Assembly: GCA_011800805.1 (NCBI GenBank)
Contig: MPNW01001049.1
Span: forward strand, 5,043 to 38,500
Source: Hirudo medicinalis
Taxonomy: Eukaryota > Annelida > Clitellata > Hirudinida > Hirudinidae
Direction: 5' to 3'
Length of the DNA: 33,458 bases
Shown here: one piece after another, positions 10,055 through 22,239 of the stretch
Numbering within the stretch: the stretch's first letter is position 1
Layout of the letters: each line of letters starts with the position of its first letter
The notes under the pieces: generated by a model
The model's input: the letters and a program-made list of their open reading frames with translations, nothing else
What the model was told of the DNA's origin: nothing
Databases searched by the model: none
Made by a program: the position numbers and the translations under genes

Positions 10055-13048
10055 ATGTCCTGTGTCGCCGCGGTATTGCTATGTATTGTTTCGTGCGCTT
10101 GCTGCGCTGATATTAAAAAGGTTGGCAAATTACAGTTCTTTGAATTTGAATAATTTCAAATTAATTCCATTCTGCCTTCATTTCTAGAGCAAAATTTTAC
10201 CTCGGTCGGAAGGCGAAGGTTGGATTTTTAGCGTTTTCGAGCTTGATTGAAGCTAGATTATTTGAACAACTAGAAGACTGAATCGCTTTATGCGCACCTT
10301 GATTTTTTAAGGAATTTGTTGAAAGTCATGTATGTTCTAACCTCTTACAAGCACATGCATGAAACTTTTCGATTTATACGTATTTGACAATTTAATAGCT
10401 TCATTTAAAGCATTTGAAATGTAATGGTACTTCTCAGATGAGGATTCAGGTTGGGTATCATCTCTGTTAGGGCAGAAACTCGCATGAGCGGCTTGGGAGA
10501 AAACAGAGGTGTAGTTAGGGGTTTCGGCGACCGGTTGCGATTAACTGTAAGCATCAATTAATGCTTAGTAGCCGGTCGCAGTGTCGAATGAGCGGTGTAC
10601 ATTCAGCATGAACTATGATGTAATTGCAACTTTTCCCAGAAACCACGGTGAAGTATGGTGAAGAGACGACGGTGCCCGCAGAAACCATGGCGCCCGCAGA
10701 AACCACGGCAGGAGTCATGACCCCACCTAGCGGGGAAACCGCAGGAGCCCCAGGTCTGTTTTTAATTTCAATTTATGTTAATATCGGTTAGGTATGGTTG
10801 ATCACTCTACTTTTTCTTCTTTATTAGTTATGAGCTTAATTAGCCAAGTTAACTAAGGTCATTTATCATCATTGCACCGTCGCTCTAACCATGAGAGGGT
10901 TTCGAGCCATCCATAAATGACGTCACGCATTTAGAGGGGAGGTTTCAAACATTTGTGACGATATGTGACGAGGAGAGCTAAAAATGCGATGTCACATCGA
11001 TTGGAGATTTTTAAGACGAAAAAAATAACCAGAATAAAATTTTACATCACTAGATGTCAGTGCACATAACATGAATTAATATTTGATAAAATGTACATCC
11101 CTGGAAAAAAAAAAACAGAACCTAACGCCATTTTCTTTATCATCTGAATATTTGGCTTCGATGAAAGTTATTTCTCCAATTTACTTCAAAACAAATTAAT
11201 TTGATAATTACAATCGACAAAAATATGACGTGCCAACAGCTTTTTGAAGCATACAATACGGCACATACCTCTAAGGTATTATTATTATCACCATTATCGT
11301 TATTATTATTATGTCTCTTTTTGGAGGTGGTGGGGATCAAAGCTTTGAAATGTCACATCAGTCGATTGGATCTAGTTTTTTGTGATGAAACGTGACAATG
11401 GGGAGGGGGAGGGTAAAAAGAAATAGGCCAAAATTGCTCGCCGTCATTTATGAAGGTATTACGTCCCTGCTCATGTGCTGTACGAAAGCAACGTTTCCAG
11501 AAAGATGAATGATAAAACATTTCATTTCGAAAGGTGGACGTTTTGATGACGGAGAAGTAGAAGCAGTTCTCACGCATTTTCCAACAATAAGTTCGTCTTG
11601 AAAAGTTTACTAATAGTAGTAGTCGTCAGTGCCGGATTTACCCAGGTGGAGGCCCACAAGCCTGTGCCAGTCCCGCTGCCCCCTCCCTTCAAGCAATAAA
11701 AAAGAAAAGGGTTCTTTGGGGAAGGTCCAGTGTAATGGTACATCCCGACCATGTCTAAATCCGGCACTGGTAGTAGTAGTAGTAATGGCGGTGGTGGTGG
11801 TGGTGGTGGTGGTAGTGGTAGTAGTAGTAGTAGTAACCGTTTTAAGAGAAAATGTAAGAATGTAGAGAAAATGTAAACAAATTGTTTAATTTGGAAGGTG
11901 AAGTTACGACGAAGAATGCAGAAAGGGGGTTACAGACTTTCTCTTTCGGTAGTTACTTCAGTAGTTTACTTTGGAAAAACAAAAACAAACAAAAAACAAA
12001 CAAAACAGTTTGAAAAGACAGAAATATGAACATAACGTTTAAATTCAAAAGATTTCGAAGAAGAAGCTGACTTCCCGAGAGCAGGTATCCCACCTGGTTT
12101 CAATTGGCGAGTCTTTACTCTTCCTTAAATTATTATAAACCCAAAGGTGAGGACATGGTAAAACAAGACTTGGGCTTCGTGTTTTAAAGCAGGTTGTTCT
12201 CATAAATTTGGCGATCTCGCAAGCCTTTCGGTTACGGTGTTGAGTGTTGACTGTAAGACATGAAAAGCATCGAACATCGCGTTGTATTACTCATTGTCAT
12301 CCATCATTAGTTCCCTGTTAGGATTTATCAATCCAGGTGCATTGACGAAAGCAACGAATAACTTAAAAGGAGCGTTTCATTTCAGAGGGACCTGGAGGCG
12401 ATGCAGGACCTAAAGGGGGTGCCACACCAAGTACGTGACCATTCGACTGGGATTTGAACTTAGTCTTTTGATTTAGCTGATCTCTTAAATGCCTTATGCA
12501 TCCTTATTGAAGCATAACCGTCCAACCATTTTTTATAAGCTTGATAAGGGCGCTCCCTGCCTGTTGCATGCAGGAAACCCCCTGGGCTAACCTGCCTGTC
12601 ATATTTTGTTTAGATTTGAGGAAATATTTTTTTTTAAATGGCTTTTAATGAGGCGTCGATGATCCTTCGTTCGAGTTTTACTTACATGTTAGGGACTGCC
12701 TTGATCGTTTGAATGGTTCAATTTTGTTGTTTTTTATTTTAGAAAAATCAATGACAACAAAAAGAGATGATACGGATGTCACAAAAGAAGAAGACAGTCC
12801 CCCGTGGATGATAATTCTCATTGGTATGATTTCATCTAATACATCGACTCATTTGTTCATATATCTTTTCCATTTTGTCTACTTGTAAAGCCGTTTAATT
12901 CGCTCAAGGTGCTGGAGCAGGATTTTTCGTCCTATTGATTATTGGGGGAGCGATCTACATGTTGTCAAAGGGGAGCCAGCACCCGGCTAGCCGCATACCG
13001 TCTGATACCAACGTGGTGCACACTGGTTCTGAACCCAAAATTGCCTAG
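10055..13048 (+). CDS. SPM-A: small single-pass type I membrane protein
   Basis: Predicted 158-residue protein from six exons: 10055-10120, 10188-10218, 10640-10753, 12386-12430, 12743-12823, 12909-13048. The first intron is phase 0 and the other four are phase 1; all joins keep the frame. A signal peptide begins MSCVAAVLLCIVSCACC. The ectodomain is rich in Thr, Pro, Ala, Gly and Glu with repeated AETT-type motifs (TTVPAETMAPAETT), like a short O-glycosylated stalk. A membrane helix follows at about 105-132 (GAGAGFFVLLIIGGAIYML), then a 26-residue tail with one basic patch. An AATAAA lies 120 bases past the stop. The architecture matches the genes at 13602 and 23961, including a Trp-then-Gly boundary split by the last phase-1 intron. 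I recognise no known family. Exons could be missing in the large intron at 10754-12385, which contains transposon remnants. Confidence 0.75.
10527..10579. other. Nested inverted repeat (hairpin) in SPM-A intron
   Basis: GCGACCGG at 10527-10534 pairs with CCGGTCGC at 10572-10579. Inside it, TAAGCAT at 10548-10554 pairs with ATGCTTA at 10561-10567 around a six-base loop. Both stems are perfect. It lies in the intron between exons 2 and 3. It may be the remains of a short mobile element; no function is evident. Confidence 0.6.
10907..11456. mobile_element. Degenerate MITE-like inverted-repeat element
   Basis: The left end around 10912-10922 (CATAAATGACG) recurs inverted at 11442-11452. More weakly matching flanks extend the similarity to roughly 25 bases per end. 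The interior has G-rich runs near each end and GTGAC motifs. This is typical of short non-autonomous DNA transposons whose ends read CCATNCATAAATNACG. No coding capacity and no clear target duplication were seen. It sits in the large SPM-A intron. Confidence 0.4.
11627..11769. mobile_element. 143-bp hAT-like MITE
   Basis: Perfect 14-base terminal inverted repeats (CAGTGCCGGATTTA and its complement) bound 143 bases. The flanks give an eight-base direct repeat with one mismatch (GTAGTCGT / GTAGTAGT). A CAGTG start and an 8-bp target duplication are hAT hallmarks. It inserted into a TAG microsatellite in the SPM-A intron and has no coding capacity. Confidence 0.8.
11770..11835. repeat. (TAG/TGG)n microsatellite
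   Basis: Triplet repeat continuing from the right flank of the MITE. The short TAG run at 11612-11626 on the other flank shows that the element landed inside this repeat. Confidence 0.9.
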
Positions 13049-13167
13049 AAACATTCGTGAATGGCTCTTACCGGAGATTTCATAGGTTCTAAATTTTGTT
13101 TCGATGTTCGTGATGTTGACCGCAAGCAGTAGCAATGTATTGATGAAGTAAATATCCATGATGTTCC

Positions 13168-13173
13168 AATAAA
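13168..13173 (+). terminator. AATAAA polyadenylation signal of SPM-A
   Basis: Canonical hexamer 120 bases downstream of the SPM-A stop, followed by a TTGTTTT-rich stretch. Its position fits the 3' end of this transcript. Confidence 0.65.
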
Positions 13174-13601
13174 TTGTTTTCATATCGGGATCTCAGTCTT
13201 CTCTGTCTGTAACTTCAAAGTTGAGCCGCGGCTGTAGTCGGCAGGCGGTCAGAGCGAGAGGTGGCTGCGCACTAATGTTCGATGACAGGCCAGCTGGGTG
13301 TTGGCTTTGTCACTTTGATCGTCATTTTTTCTTGTAGTAGGATGGTAAAATAAGAATTTTATTTAGAAACAAAATAATTATTAAACAATAAAAATTTTTA
13401 TCTAGAGTTGAAGATTCAATAAAAAAATAAATGATAATCGTTAGATAAGTCGTTGCTACTTTTAGCAAAAGAGCTCCAAAACATTCGCGGGTCGTCCGAT
13501 CCGTCTGCATTCAATTATTTTCTTCGAGTTCAGGTAGAAGTTGAAAGAGGTGTCATCAGTTGGTCACTTTTCGTGGATTATTGAGTCGACGCTAATATCC
13601 A
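13174..13601. promoter_or_regulatory. Intergenic region upstream of SPM-B
   Basis: Contains a G+C-rich stretch with several CpGs at about 13220-13300, then AT-rich DNA up to the SPM-B start. The promoter of SPM-B must lie here or just upstream. No specific element was recognised. Confidence 0.4.
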
Positions 13602-16357
13602 ATGGCCGATATTTTCGGCAAGATGACTTCTCAAGTTTTGTGCGTCGTCTTGTTCCTCGCCGAATATTTTTGCCACAGCAACAAGGTCGAAGACGCCCTG
13701 TTTCGACCGTTGTCACGTGTATCGTCTGATGGCCGTGATCGTCGAAAAGAAATACAAACAGTACAAGCAAACCTTCGCAAAGGTAACTAGAACTAGTTTA
13801 TCCGAGCCGGGTAATACGTGTTTAAGATAATCTAGGTATTTCGACTAGGAGACCGCTACTAAAACTGACGTGGATGATGAAAACTTGATGTCATTGAGTG
13901 TTGCATATCTAACCAGAGTTGTTATTATTATTATCATTATGCCGTTGTTATGTAATATGTCTAATAGATTGATTTGTAGACTCCATTAGTTATATTTGCT
14001 GTTTATACTCTTGGATCCTGTACGTAGCGATATTGGAGGGTATTTTACATTAGGGAATAACAATCTCAATTTTATAATATTATTATTACTATTATTGTTA
14101 TTATAATTGAGTCAAATTTGTATTTTTTTCGAAACGTCCATCAAATCGTCCATGCAGGTATAAAAAGAGACAATGATGGAGCACTTCCAGAAAGTGGTGA
14201 GAAATACAATTTTACTTGCATTAAAAAATCTCTTCTTTCAATACTTTTTTTCTTCTAGAAACGACTGTAGAAGATGTGACTTCACCAAATTATATCAGCA
14301 ATAGTGGTGAGAGTGTGAGAGATGCTGAAGAGATGTTATTTCGAGATAGTGATTTTTTTTTAAAGTGTTCCTTCATTTCACACAAAAACAAAACAAGACA
14401 AAAATATTAAATGAATGTTGAGTCAAGTTGGCAGATTCATTTGGCAGATCGTTCATTGCTTCGACCATGGAGTGGTTTATCACAGACTACTCAAGTCTAC
14501 TCAAACCACTATAAATTAATGTTATGTTGTGTTGTGTTGCATTGTGTTGTGTTGTGTTGTGTTGTGTTGTGTTGTGTTGTGTTGTGTTGTGTTGTGTTGT
14601 GTTGTGTTGTGTTGTGTTGTGTTGTGGTCAAATGTTATACCTAATTTGCTGAGAGATTGTCAGATGCTGCCTANATGGCCCAATACGTTGTTTACATGAA
14701 GTTTGAATGTTTGTATGTTTGTATGTTTGTATGTTTGTATGTTTGTATGTTGTGTTATGTTAACCAAAATCATTTTTCTCTTGCATCAGGAAACGTGACG
14801 ACGCCAGTCTATGTTACCGGTATGTTTTACAGGCATTTGGAGATTTGATTTTTAGGATGGCGCTAAAAAAGAATAATTCCATTTATAAATATTTATCTGA
14901 TTAATGTCTTAATTTGACAATGTTTGTTTTTTATTCGTCCAATCAATTCAAAATTCAGTGGACGTATTCTGATTCTTAATAAGATACAAAATAAAAGTCC
15001 AGAATGTAAATTAAACTTTAAAAAAAATTTAGACTTCTTCGTGTGATTCAAATAGAATCTTGAGATGACATTTTGCCGCTAAATGCTTCTGGAAGTCGTT
15101 GTAATTAGGGGCAGTTTATAAAATTACAGTATCAACTCACACGCGACACATGATCAGGAATTGTTTAAAGCACCCCTCAGTTTATTTATTTGCTTGATTG
15201 TCGCTCTTTGAAAAAAACTTTTAATTTGTGCTATTATCAGAAATATTGAACAATTTAGAGAATGTTGACCACATGTTGTAGCTACATTTACTTATTTGTC
15301 CGGATGCTTGGATTGTCTTACCGTCCAGTTTAGGGAAATTATATCTTAATACTAATAATATATTTAACTATAGATATAAAACATTTAATCTAATAATAAA
15401 TCCCAAAATAAGATTGAGGTGATGGTCAACAGGTTATGTTATGAATTGTCATCCTAAATACCGGATTTGATGCTTTTAGATCCAAAGGATGAACCCATCC
15501 CTGTACGACCAACAAGTAATGAGGATTACCTAATATAATTAGTGAAAATAAAAATAACATTCATTCAATCGCTCAATCAATCATACACCCATTCAATCAA
15601 TCAAACATTCATTCAATCGCTCATTCAATCAATTAATCAAACATTCATTTATTAAATCAATTCAAACATTGGGAAATTCTAAAGAGAAATTGTTCATTTA
15701 ATGGTGATTCCGATACTTTTAAAATGACAAGCTCAACTCCAGACTCCGGCTATTGTCATGTTCAACAGCACCAAAGAGGATCATACCCCTTGGGAGAACA
15801 TTGTCATAGGTGAGAAAAAATCTTTACAAAAAAAAATATAAATACAAAAATTAATAATTTAAATATTCAGTTGAAGTGATAATGGATATTTATATTAATA
15901 TAATATTATATTAATATTCGAATTCACATATAATATAATTCATTTGTAATATAATAACATTAACTTTCATATATAATATAATTCATTTATAATATATTAA
16001 TATTGCATTAAAAAGTTTATTTATTCATTTTAATTTGAATTATTAAAACATTTATTGTTTTCAATGCTTAGAAAATAATAATATTTATTAGGTAACTATT
16101 ATTGATAGTTATTATTACTCAAATTCTTATCAGGACATTATAGATTAAGTCTAATTGCTTTGAATTTTGATAACAATTTGCCTTAAATACTGAATTATTG
16201 GTTACAAAGTCACTTTGCATTTAATCAAGCTTGTACAGGCGGTGCCATCGCTTCCATGACGATTATCGGTTTGGGGATTTTCGTGTCGAGGGGCACAAGC
16301 CCGCGGACCAGGCAACCTTCTCAGATTTACATGGGCCGACCGCTGGATTTAGGCTGA
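13602..16357 (+). CDS. SPM-B: small single-pass type I membrane protein
   Basis: Predicted 176-residue protein from seven exons: 13602-13782, 14158-14196, 14259-14306, 14790-14819, 15480-15515, 15732-15809, 16239-16357. All six introns are phase 1, so the internal exons are 39, 48, 30, 36 and 78 bases, each a multiple of three. A signal peptide follows Met 1 or, better, the second Met at 13623 (MTSQVLCVVLFLAEYFCHS). The ectodomain is short and hydrophilic with Thr/Pro patches and Asn glycosylation sequons (NVT, NST). The membrane helix is about 132-153 (IVIGGAIASMTIIGLGIFV), followed by a basic 23-residue tail. Its KED-x-TPW segment just before the last intron parallels KEEDSPPW in SPM-A, and ETTVEDVT parallels ETTVKYGE. 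This supports tandem duplication. The 15732 acceptor (ACAAG) is weak. A possible ATTAAA lies at 16572. I recognise no family. Confidence 0.72.
14524..14629. repeat. (TTGTG)n pentanucleotide microsatellite
   Basis: About 20 nearly perfect TTGTG units in the third intron of SPM-B. A second array, (TTTGTATG)n, follows at 14706-14752. An ambiguous base (n) at 14674 lies between them, showing that this part of the assembly is uncertain. Confidence 0.92.
15558..15656. repeat. ATTCAATC-type imperfect repeat
   Basis: About a dozen units of the CATTCAATC / CAATCAAT type with variation, in the intron after SPM-B exon 5. Confidence 0.8.
15880..16010. repeat. AT-rich palindromic and duplicated segment
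   Basis: A TATTAATATAATATTATATTAATA-type palindrome is followed by two adjacent copies of a roughly 45-base AT-rich unit that share CATATAATATAATTCATTT-like sequence. It lies in the last intron of SPM-B, with no sign of coding. Confidence 0.6.
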
Positions 16358-17127
16358 TAATTTGAGGAACTTTAAAAAAGGACTTGTTCTGTGAAATGAA
16401 TGACTACGATTTTAAATTTTCATTTTTTGGTGATGTTTACAGTGGTGTCATTGGCTGATTCCATGCACTAAACAAAACTTGCAATTAGCAACAGCTTGTT
16501 ATTAGTTGGGTGGCGGGGTGAATGGGCAAGCGATGTTGCTTTTCTCTCTTTTTGTAGTTAATCTTGGAGTAATTAAATGAGAAAATGGCGGAGAGGTCAT
16601 TTGGGAACCCTCGCACAACTTGGTGGGTGACTTTTACTGCTTCTCGCCAAAAGTCATTAAGGCGCAACAGCCATTCGGGGGGTAGCATTGCTCTCAAGCC
16701 TCCCCCCAAATTACGTCCCCGGAAAGTGCGTGGGCTGGAGATCTAGTGTCGTCCCGTGCTTGGTGGGATTAGAGTTATCAAAAATAGAATTACGCCGTTG
16801 TCCTGAATGTTATCCTTCCTTTACTTGTTTTATGTAAATAATGCTAGGAAATTAAGTGGGCCATCTTATTTTTTAATAATTTTAAATTTGATTTCAATTA
16901 AAAAAAACAGGTTATTACCCTAAAAGGCTATATTTTACAGCGGAATAATAGTTTACGAAAAACGTCTGCTTCAAAACTACATGCACTTTTAACCATTTCT
17001 TTCAAAGCTCTGTTGTTGACATACTCGCGTTGTTTTTATAGTTTGTTTAGCATCCAAGAAATGCCTGGTGATATTTATTCATTTCGTAGTTGTAAGTTAG
17101 ATTAGATGTCCTGGAAATTGTTGGGTG
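16358..17127. other. Intergenic region between SPM-B and ANKS6
   Basis: Holds the SPM-B 3' end and the ANKS6 5' flank. A G-rich stretch at 16680-16735 includes a CCCCCCAAATTACGTCCCC sequence resembling the end of a non-autonomous DNA transposon, but I could not find its partner end. No gene was seen. Confidence 0.4.
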
Positions 17128-20100
17128 ATGATAACGGAAAGTAAAGCCAGCCATTCTAACAACATCCCCCTTAGTGACATGAAGAAAGTAGATAATGGCT
17201 CAACGAGTAAAAACGACTCAGAGTGGCTAAACAAACTTTTTGGAAGTTGCATAGTAGGAGACGTTGAAACGGTCTCACAATTGGTTGACTCAAAAGTCTA
17301 TGTTGACAAGACCAATGAAGAAGATGTAACTGCTCTGCAGGTGATTTCATTTTAATTTTTATTAACTGCATAATAAACAATAAAAATGACATAGTTATAT
17401 AATTATTTATAGGTTATATAATCGAATAGTTGAAGCTGAGTAATTGATTCAGAACTATGAAACAGATTAACTATATTAGATGTAGATATGAAGTGAAATA
17501 CCTCAAGAACTGATATTTTTACAACCACTTTTCATTGCGCCGATAACCAAGGTGGCCGCAGCCTATGGCCAGGACGAAGTGGTAAAACTGCTGATCATGA
17601 AGGGAGCAGCACTTGAGAAATCCAACGACAAGAAGTGGACACCACTGATGCAGGCTGCCAGACAAGGTCATTCAAAAGTAGTCTCCACTCTGCTGCAGAA
17701 CCATGCATACGTAAATGCGAGAACGAGGCAAGTTTGACCAATCAGACCTCGTAAAACCATAAACATTGACGCTAATGGTGGTAATCATTTCCTCATTACC
17801 TATTCACTGAAATCAGATGTCAAAAGATTTTTTATTTCATAACAAATTTCCCCTAAATATCACAGGGCAGGAGCCAATGCCATGCTATTGGCCAGTAGGA
17901 AAGGAGATCTTTTGACCTGCAAGATGCTGGCAGGTGCAGGCATCGACCCCTCCAGCCAACAGAGCGGCGACCCCTGTAACCCGGCCTGTGACCTCACCCC
18001 CATGATGGTGGCTTCTTTCTGCGGTCACTTCAACCTCGTGAAGTACTTCCTCGAGTGTGGCGAAGATGTCGATCAGAGATCACCATCCCTGGGGGTATCT
18101 TGCCTCATCATGGCTGCCCTGGGAGGACATGAGGTTTTGATGATTATGATTATGATATTTATAATGATGATGATGATGATAAATGAAGAATAATTTGTTA
18201 AATAGCATAATCGACGGCCATTTTTCCAGAACATTGTGAAGCTGTTGGTCGAGCACGGAGCCAATCCCGACAAGACGGACATAAACACGAGGACGGCATT
18301 GGACTTTGCCTCGATGCGAAACCACAGAAAAGTCCAGGCGCTCCTTGGCAAAATAACGACCTTCAAATCGAAGACAGGTTTCTTTTGCGTTTTGTGTCGT
18401 TTTTTGACTTTTAATTATTTCGTGAAATGAACTAAACCAGCCTGTGGGAATTCTGCTTCAATCATACTATTTGCTTTCAGCTTACGAAGATACAAAGCTC
18501 GACATAATCGAGGCCACGAAGAAAGGTTGCTTGTCCGATGGTCTTATTTTCCTTACGGTTGAAATGATTTCATAATTTGCGATCGTCGTTATATGTATTT
18601 TAATTAAACTATTTGAATTTTCCGAAAAATTTCTCATCGTTCTTTTAGTTTTTAAAAATTAAGCTTTTCTGTTGGCAGCAGTTTTCTCTTGTCTAGTTGT
18701 TTTTAATTGTAATTGTAAATTATCGAAAAGACAAATCGTTAAACACTTTCCTCGACAACTCGTCCTCAGGCAACTTCATGAGGGTTCGAGAAATTCTCGA
18801 CAAGGACATCGGCCAGAGGGATGCTGCCCAGCCGGACGACGGTGCCACCTCCCTCATGTTTGCCGCGGTTTCCGGGCGGCTCGACATCGTCCAGGAGCTC
18901 GTGGAGAGGGGTTGCGACATCGACAAACAGGACGACGTCAGCGGGTGGACGGCTCTGATGCAGGCCGTCTATCATGGGTTGGGTCGACCGTTTGACTATT
19001 AACATCATCCCATGCCCTCATTCTTATAGGTTCAGATTTGTGACAGTAGTATCTTATTAATTATTTATTGAGTTGGTGGACAACATAGACTTTAACCATC
19101 ATAATTCGTGATTATTGCGAATGAGTAATAATTTCAGCTACACAAATGTGTGTCGAAAAAGGTTCATATTAACATTGCAGTCCTCTTTTATCATAGATTT
19201 AGACATTTAGATGTTATTACTTGTAGGAAGAAGGCCGTGGCTAAATACCTGCTGGGTGCCGGTGCTAAAGTTCACGTCGTCGCCAAAAACGGTTGCACGG
19301 CTTTTGACATGCTCACTCTGCTAGGTGATTCGCCATTACTTTGACACGGGATTGACATTAAGATCAAACGAGCGACGGCCGATTCGAAGGTTAAAACTTT
19401 CAGAGACATTGGATCTTTGTTTCTATACCTTTGTGCAGACGACGTCGACACGGAATTGTACCGGATGCTGGCGTCTGCCACGATCGGAACTCCGGAATCT
19501 TCCCAGAGCAGCACTTTGAAACAGGGGCAACAGTCTGAGTTTAATCTGTTCTCCACCTTCAGGTGGATTCCAACTACATTTTCTTGCATTTGCTTGCTGC
19601 TTTCACAAATTCCCTTTATAAATGATAATGTTTTTAATAAAATATAATAAATTAAATTTGGCATAATTGTAATAAATAATTTATCATAATTATAATAAAC
19701 TAATTTGTCGTAATTATAATAAAACAATTTGTTTTTAATGTCTAATTGCTATTTTAAAACTTAAATTCTTTAAGATCAGGAAGTCAATCCAGGCAAAACC
19801 TGAAGGTTGGTAATTTGTAGTTGAATAATATCTTGCAGCTCAGTTTAGTTTTCTCATGACTCTAACTGTTAACCAACACTTTTACCAACATCGTCATAAT
19901 CATACTTTAAAGTTAGTTTGACCGGATCCCAAATATGGATGCAACTGCCATCGAACAACTCTCGATTTATTTTCTGTCAAGGACTGGTGGCTCAAAGTGT
20001 CCGATAGGTTCAAGCATCTCAGGTGGGGCGCCAACAACAGCGTTGCCTCGGCCACAACTGCCAACCTCAGCAGCAGCAGTGGCAACCTGGACAGGCTCAG

Positions 20101-22239
20101 AGGTGTCCAGAAGGGATTTTCATCAAGTCCCGACTCCACCAAAAGCCACAAGAAGCTCCACTCAGCCACTCTCAACGTCGACGCGGTATGTCGAGATTGT
20201 TTGTCAACTAATCTGGTAGCATTCTTCGCACGACAACGAGTCGACGGACAATGGCATGTCGAGCAGCACGTGTCATGGCTGAAGAACAGTCATTGTGATG
20301 ACATTTTTATAGTGGCTTAGTCACCTTCTTCCTCAGATCATCAACAACAGGATCGGGATGGAAAAGGTTTCGTCGATTTCCACCATAAACACCCTCGGCG
20401 CCATAAAGGAGACGGAGTCGCCGATCAGCATCAACTCTTTTGACGACGACCTCGACCCTACCAAGGATTCCCTCATGTACACCATGGTTTGTAATGAATT
20501 TTGAGTCATGGGTCAGGTCACTTCAGGTGAAAATATGATCTCAGACTTGATTACTGATGCTCTAAGTAAATGTTTTGTTCAGACATCGATAGATGCAAAG
20601 ATGCAATCATTTTCTACGTATTACTTGTTGAAATCAAATAGATTTTTTAATATCTTAAAACTTAAGACTTCTTAATCGGTCTTCTCTCCAGAGCAACTTG
20701 GGTGCTCGAATTGGCTCGGCACTCAAGTCCGACCTTCCGCTGTTTTTGCCTCCCCCGATGTCTCACTGCCAGTCCACGACGATGATGCCCACCATCATCA
20801 AGCACAACCACAAGAAGTCGACCGAAACCGGCCACTCGAGACAAAAAAATGTTGGCTTTCAATCGTTAAATTTTTCCATGAGTGAATGTATTTTCCTATT
20901 GCTCTGTTTATCGCAACAGTGTTTGCATTTCTTTCGGAAAAATTTTTAAGCGTTTAAAAACTATAAAAAAGATTACTATTACTATGAAATTCTGGAGAGG
21001 CTGACAATAAAACTACATCGCTCGATTCTTTTCAGGGCTTCCTTCCGTCGATGGCGAGGAACAGACGGAAGTCGGGAACTTCGACGCTGGCGGACCTCAA
21101 TCAACTGCCGTCAAGGAACGACGGATTTTCAAGGGTGCGACCTCGTGCGAATGCGCGTCTTGACTTTGAACGTGTTCCAGTTCAATCTTTACGACGATGA
21201 TCGTGTCATTATTTTCAGTCACGACACTTGACCTGTGTTGACCTGTTGACTTTTGATTTTTATCAAATAAATAGGTTATTATTTGACAATTATCGAACAG
21301 AGTGCTGTGAATACCTGGCACCTGCAACCTTTGCTATTTTCTCAATTTATTTCATCACCAGGAGTACACCATCACTAGGCAGCAAACCACAGTTTCTATG
21401 GCAACGAGCACGAGCGTGAGTCCGTCCGCTTCAGGGGGGTCGGATGAGCTGAGAAGGGGCATGAATTTGCCCGCCGGTAATCAGCCTGGTCATCACCTGG
21501 CAATGCTCCAGTGCCTGGAAAAGTCAAAGGTCAACTCAAGTGCTTCCAGCAGTACTGGTACCCTTACTGCAGCAACAGAGGTTCATGACAAAAATCTTGG
21601 TGAGTTTATAATGAAATTAAAGAGATTTGAATCCACGATTAACTATTTTTATCTTACTTTTAATCTCACCTTTGGATCATCAGATGCAAAGAAGCTTGCC
21701 TCCCCTTTAGAGAATGAAACATCATTGGTCCATCCGAGCGGTTCCAATTTCTACCTGCCAATGAAATTTCTTGACGCTAATCCCATCAGCCATTCGAAAT
21801 CTTCCCAATATGCCAGTCAGACCTCTCCTAGCCAATTGCACGTCTCAAACTTTGTAACAGGCTCAGGTCTGCATCTGCTAAGCTAGCTACTTGTAATAAA
21901 TCACCTTAATTTAATCGCTTATCAAAACAGACGACTTGGGTTCAATACTTCAGAAACTCTCCTTGGAGAAATACCAGCCCATCTTTGAGGAGCAAGAGGT
22001 ACATTTCATCTTGTTACATTTGTTTTTTATTTTTTTTATTATTATTGTTATTTTAGGTTGACATGGAAACGTTCCTGGTGCTAACGGACAGCAACTTGAA
22101 GGAGCTGGGAATCTCCCACCTGGGATCGAGGAATCAACTCCTCTCTGCAATAAACAAAATCAATCATTCGAGAACAAAAGTCTGTCTCTTTACCTCCACT
22201 CAATTTTTTACACTTTTAGTAATACAAATTAAGATTTGA
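17128..22239 (+). CDS. ANKS6: ANKS6, ankyrin-repeat and SAM-domain ciliary protein
   Basis: In vertebrates ANKS6 activates the kinase NEK8 and joins inversin and NPHP3 in the proximal cilium; its SAM domain binds other SAM proteins. Exons: 17128-17340, 17552-17727, 17866-18133, 18230-18377, 18481-18525, 18770-18977, 19227-19324, 19439-19562, 19775-19805, 19982-20185, 20337-20486, 20692-20850, 21036-21134, 21362-21599, 21684-21866, 21931-21998, 22057-22239. All joins keep frame, giving about 864 residues, close to the vertebrate length (about 870). Ankyrin repeats fill residues 45-400 ([49 protein letters not shown]). A WW-containing linker, a Ser-rich region and a C-terminal SAM domain (about 782-850: [30 protein letters not shown]) follow. 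Intron 2 is GC-AG. The 25 residues after the SAM domain are doubtful: a donor at 22177 (AAAA/GTCTGT) could splice to an unseen last exon. Confidence 0.95.
17728..17865 (+). other. GC-AG intron in ANKS6
   Basis: The second ANKS6 intron begins GCAAGT after ACGAG, the classic GC-donor consensus, and ends CACAG. The phase 2 join is required to keep the ankyrin frame (NARTR then AGANAML). No GT donor in the right phase lies nearby. Confidence 0.85.

Noticed and set aside
13564..13770. Minus-strand open frame opposite SPM-B exon 1
   Set aside because: The plus strand has a signal peptide, a phase-matched donor and downstream exons, so the minus frame is a shadow.
14411..14848. Plus-strand open frames over the TTGTG and TTTGTATG arrays
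   Set aside because: These are microsatellites in an SPM-B intron. The frame is open only because of repeat composition, and it crosses an ambiguous base.
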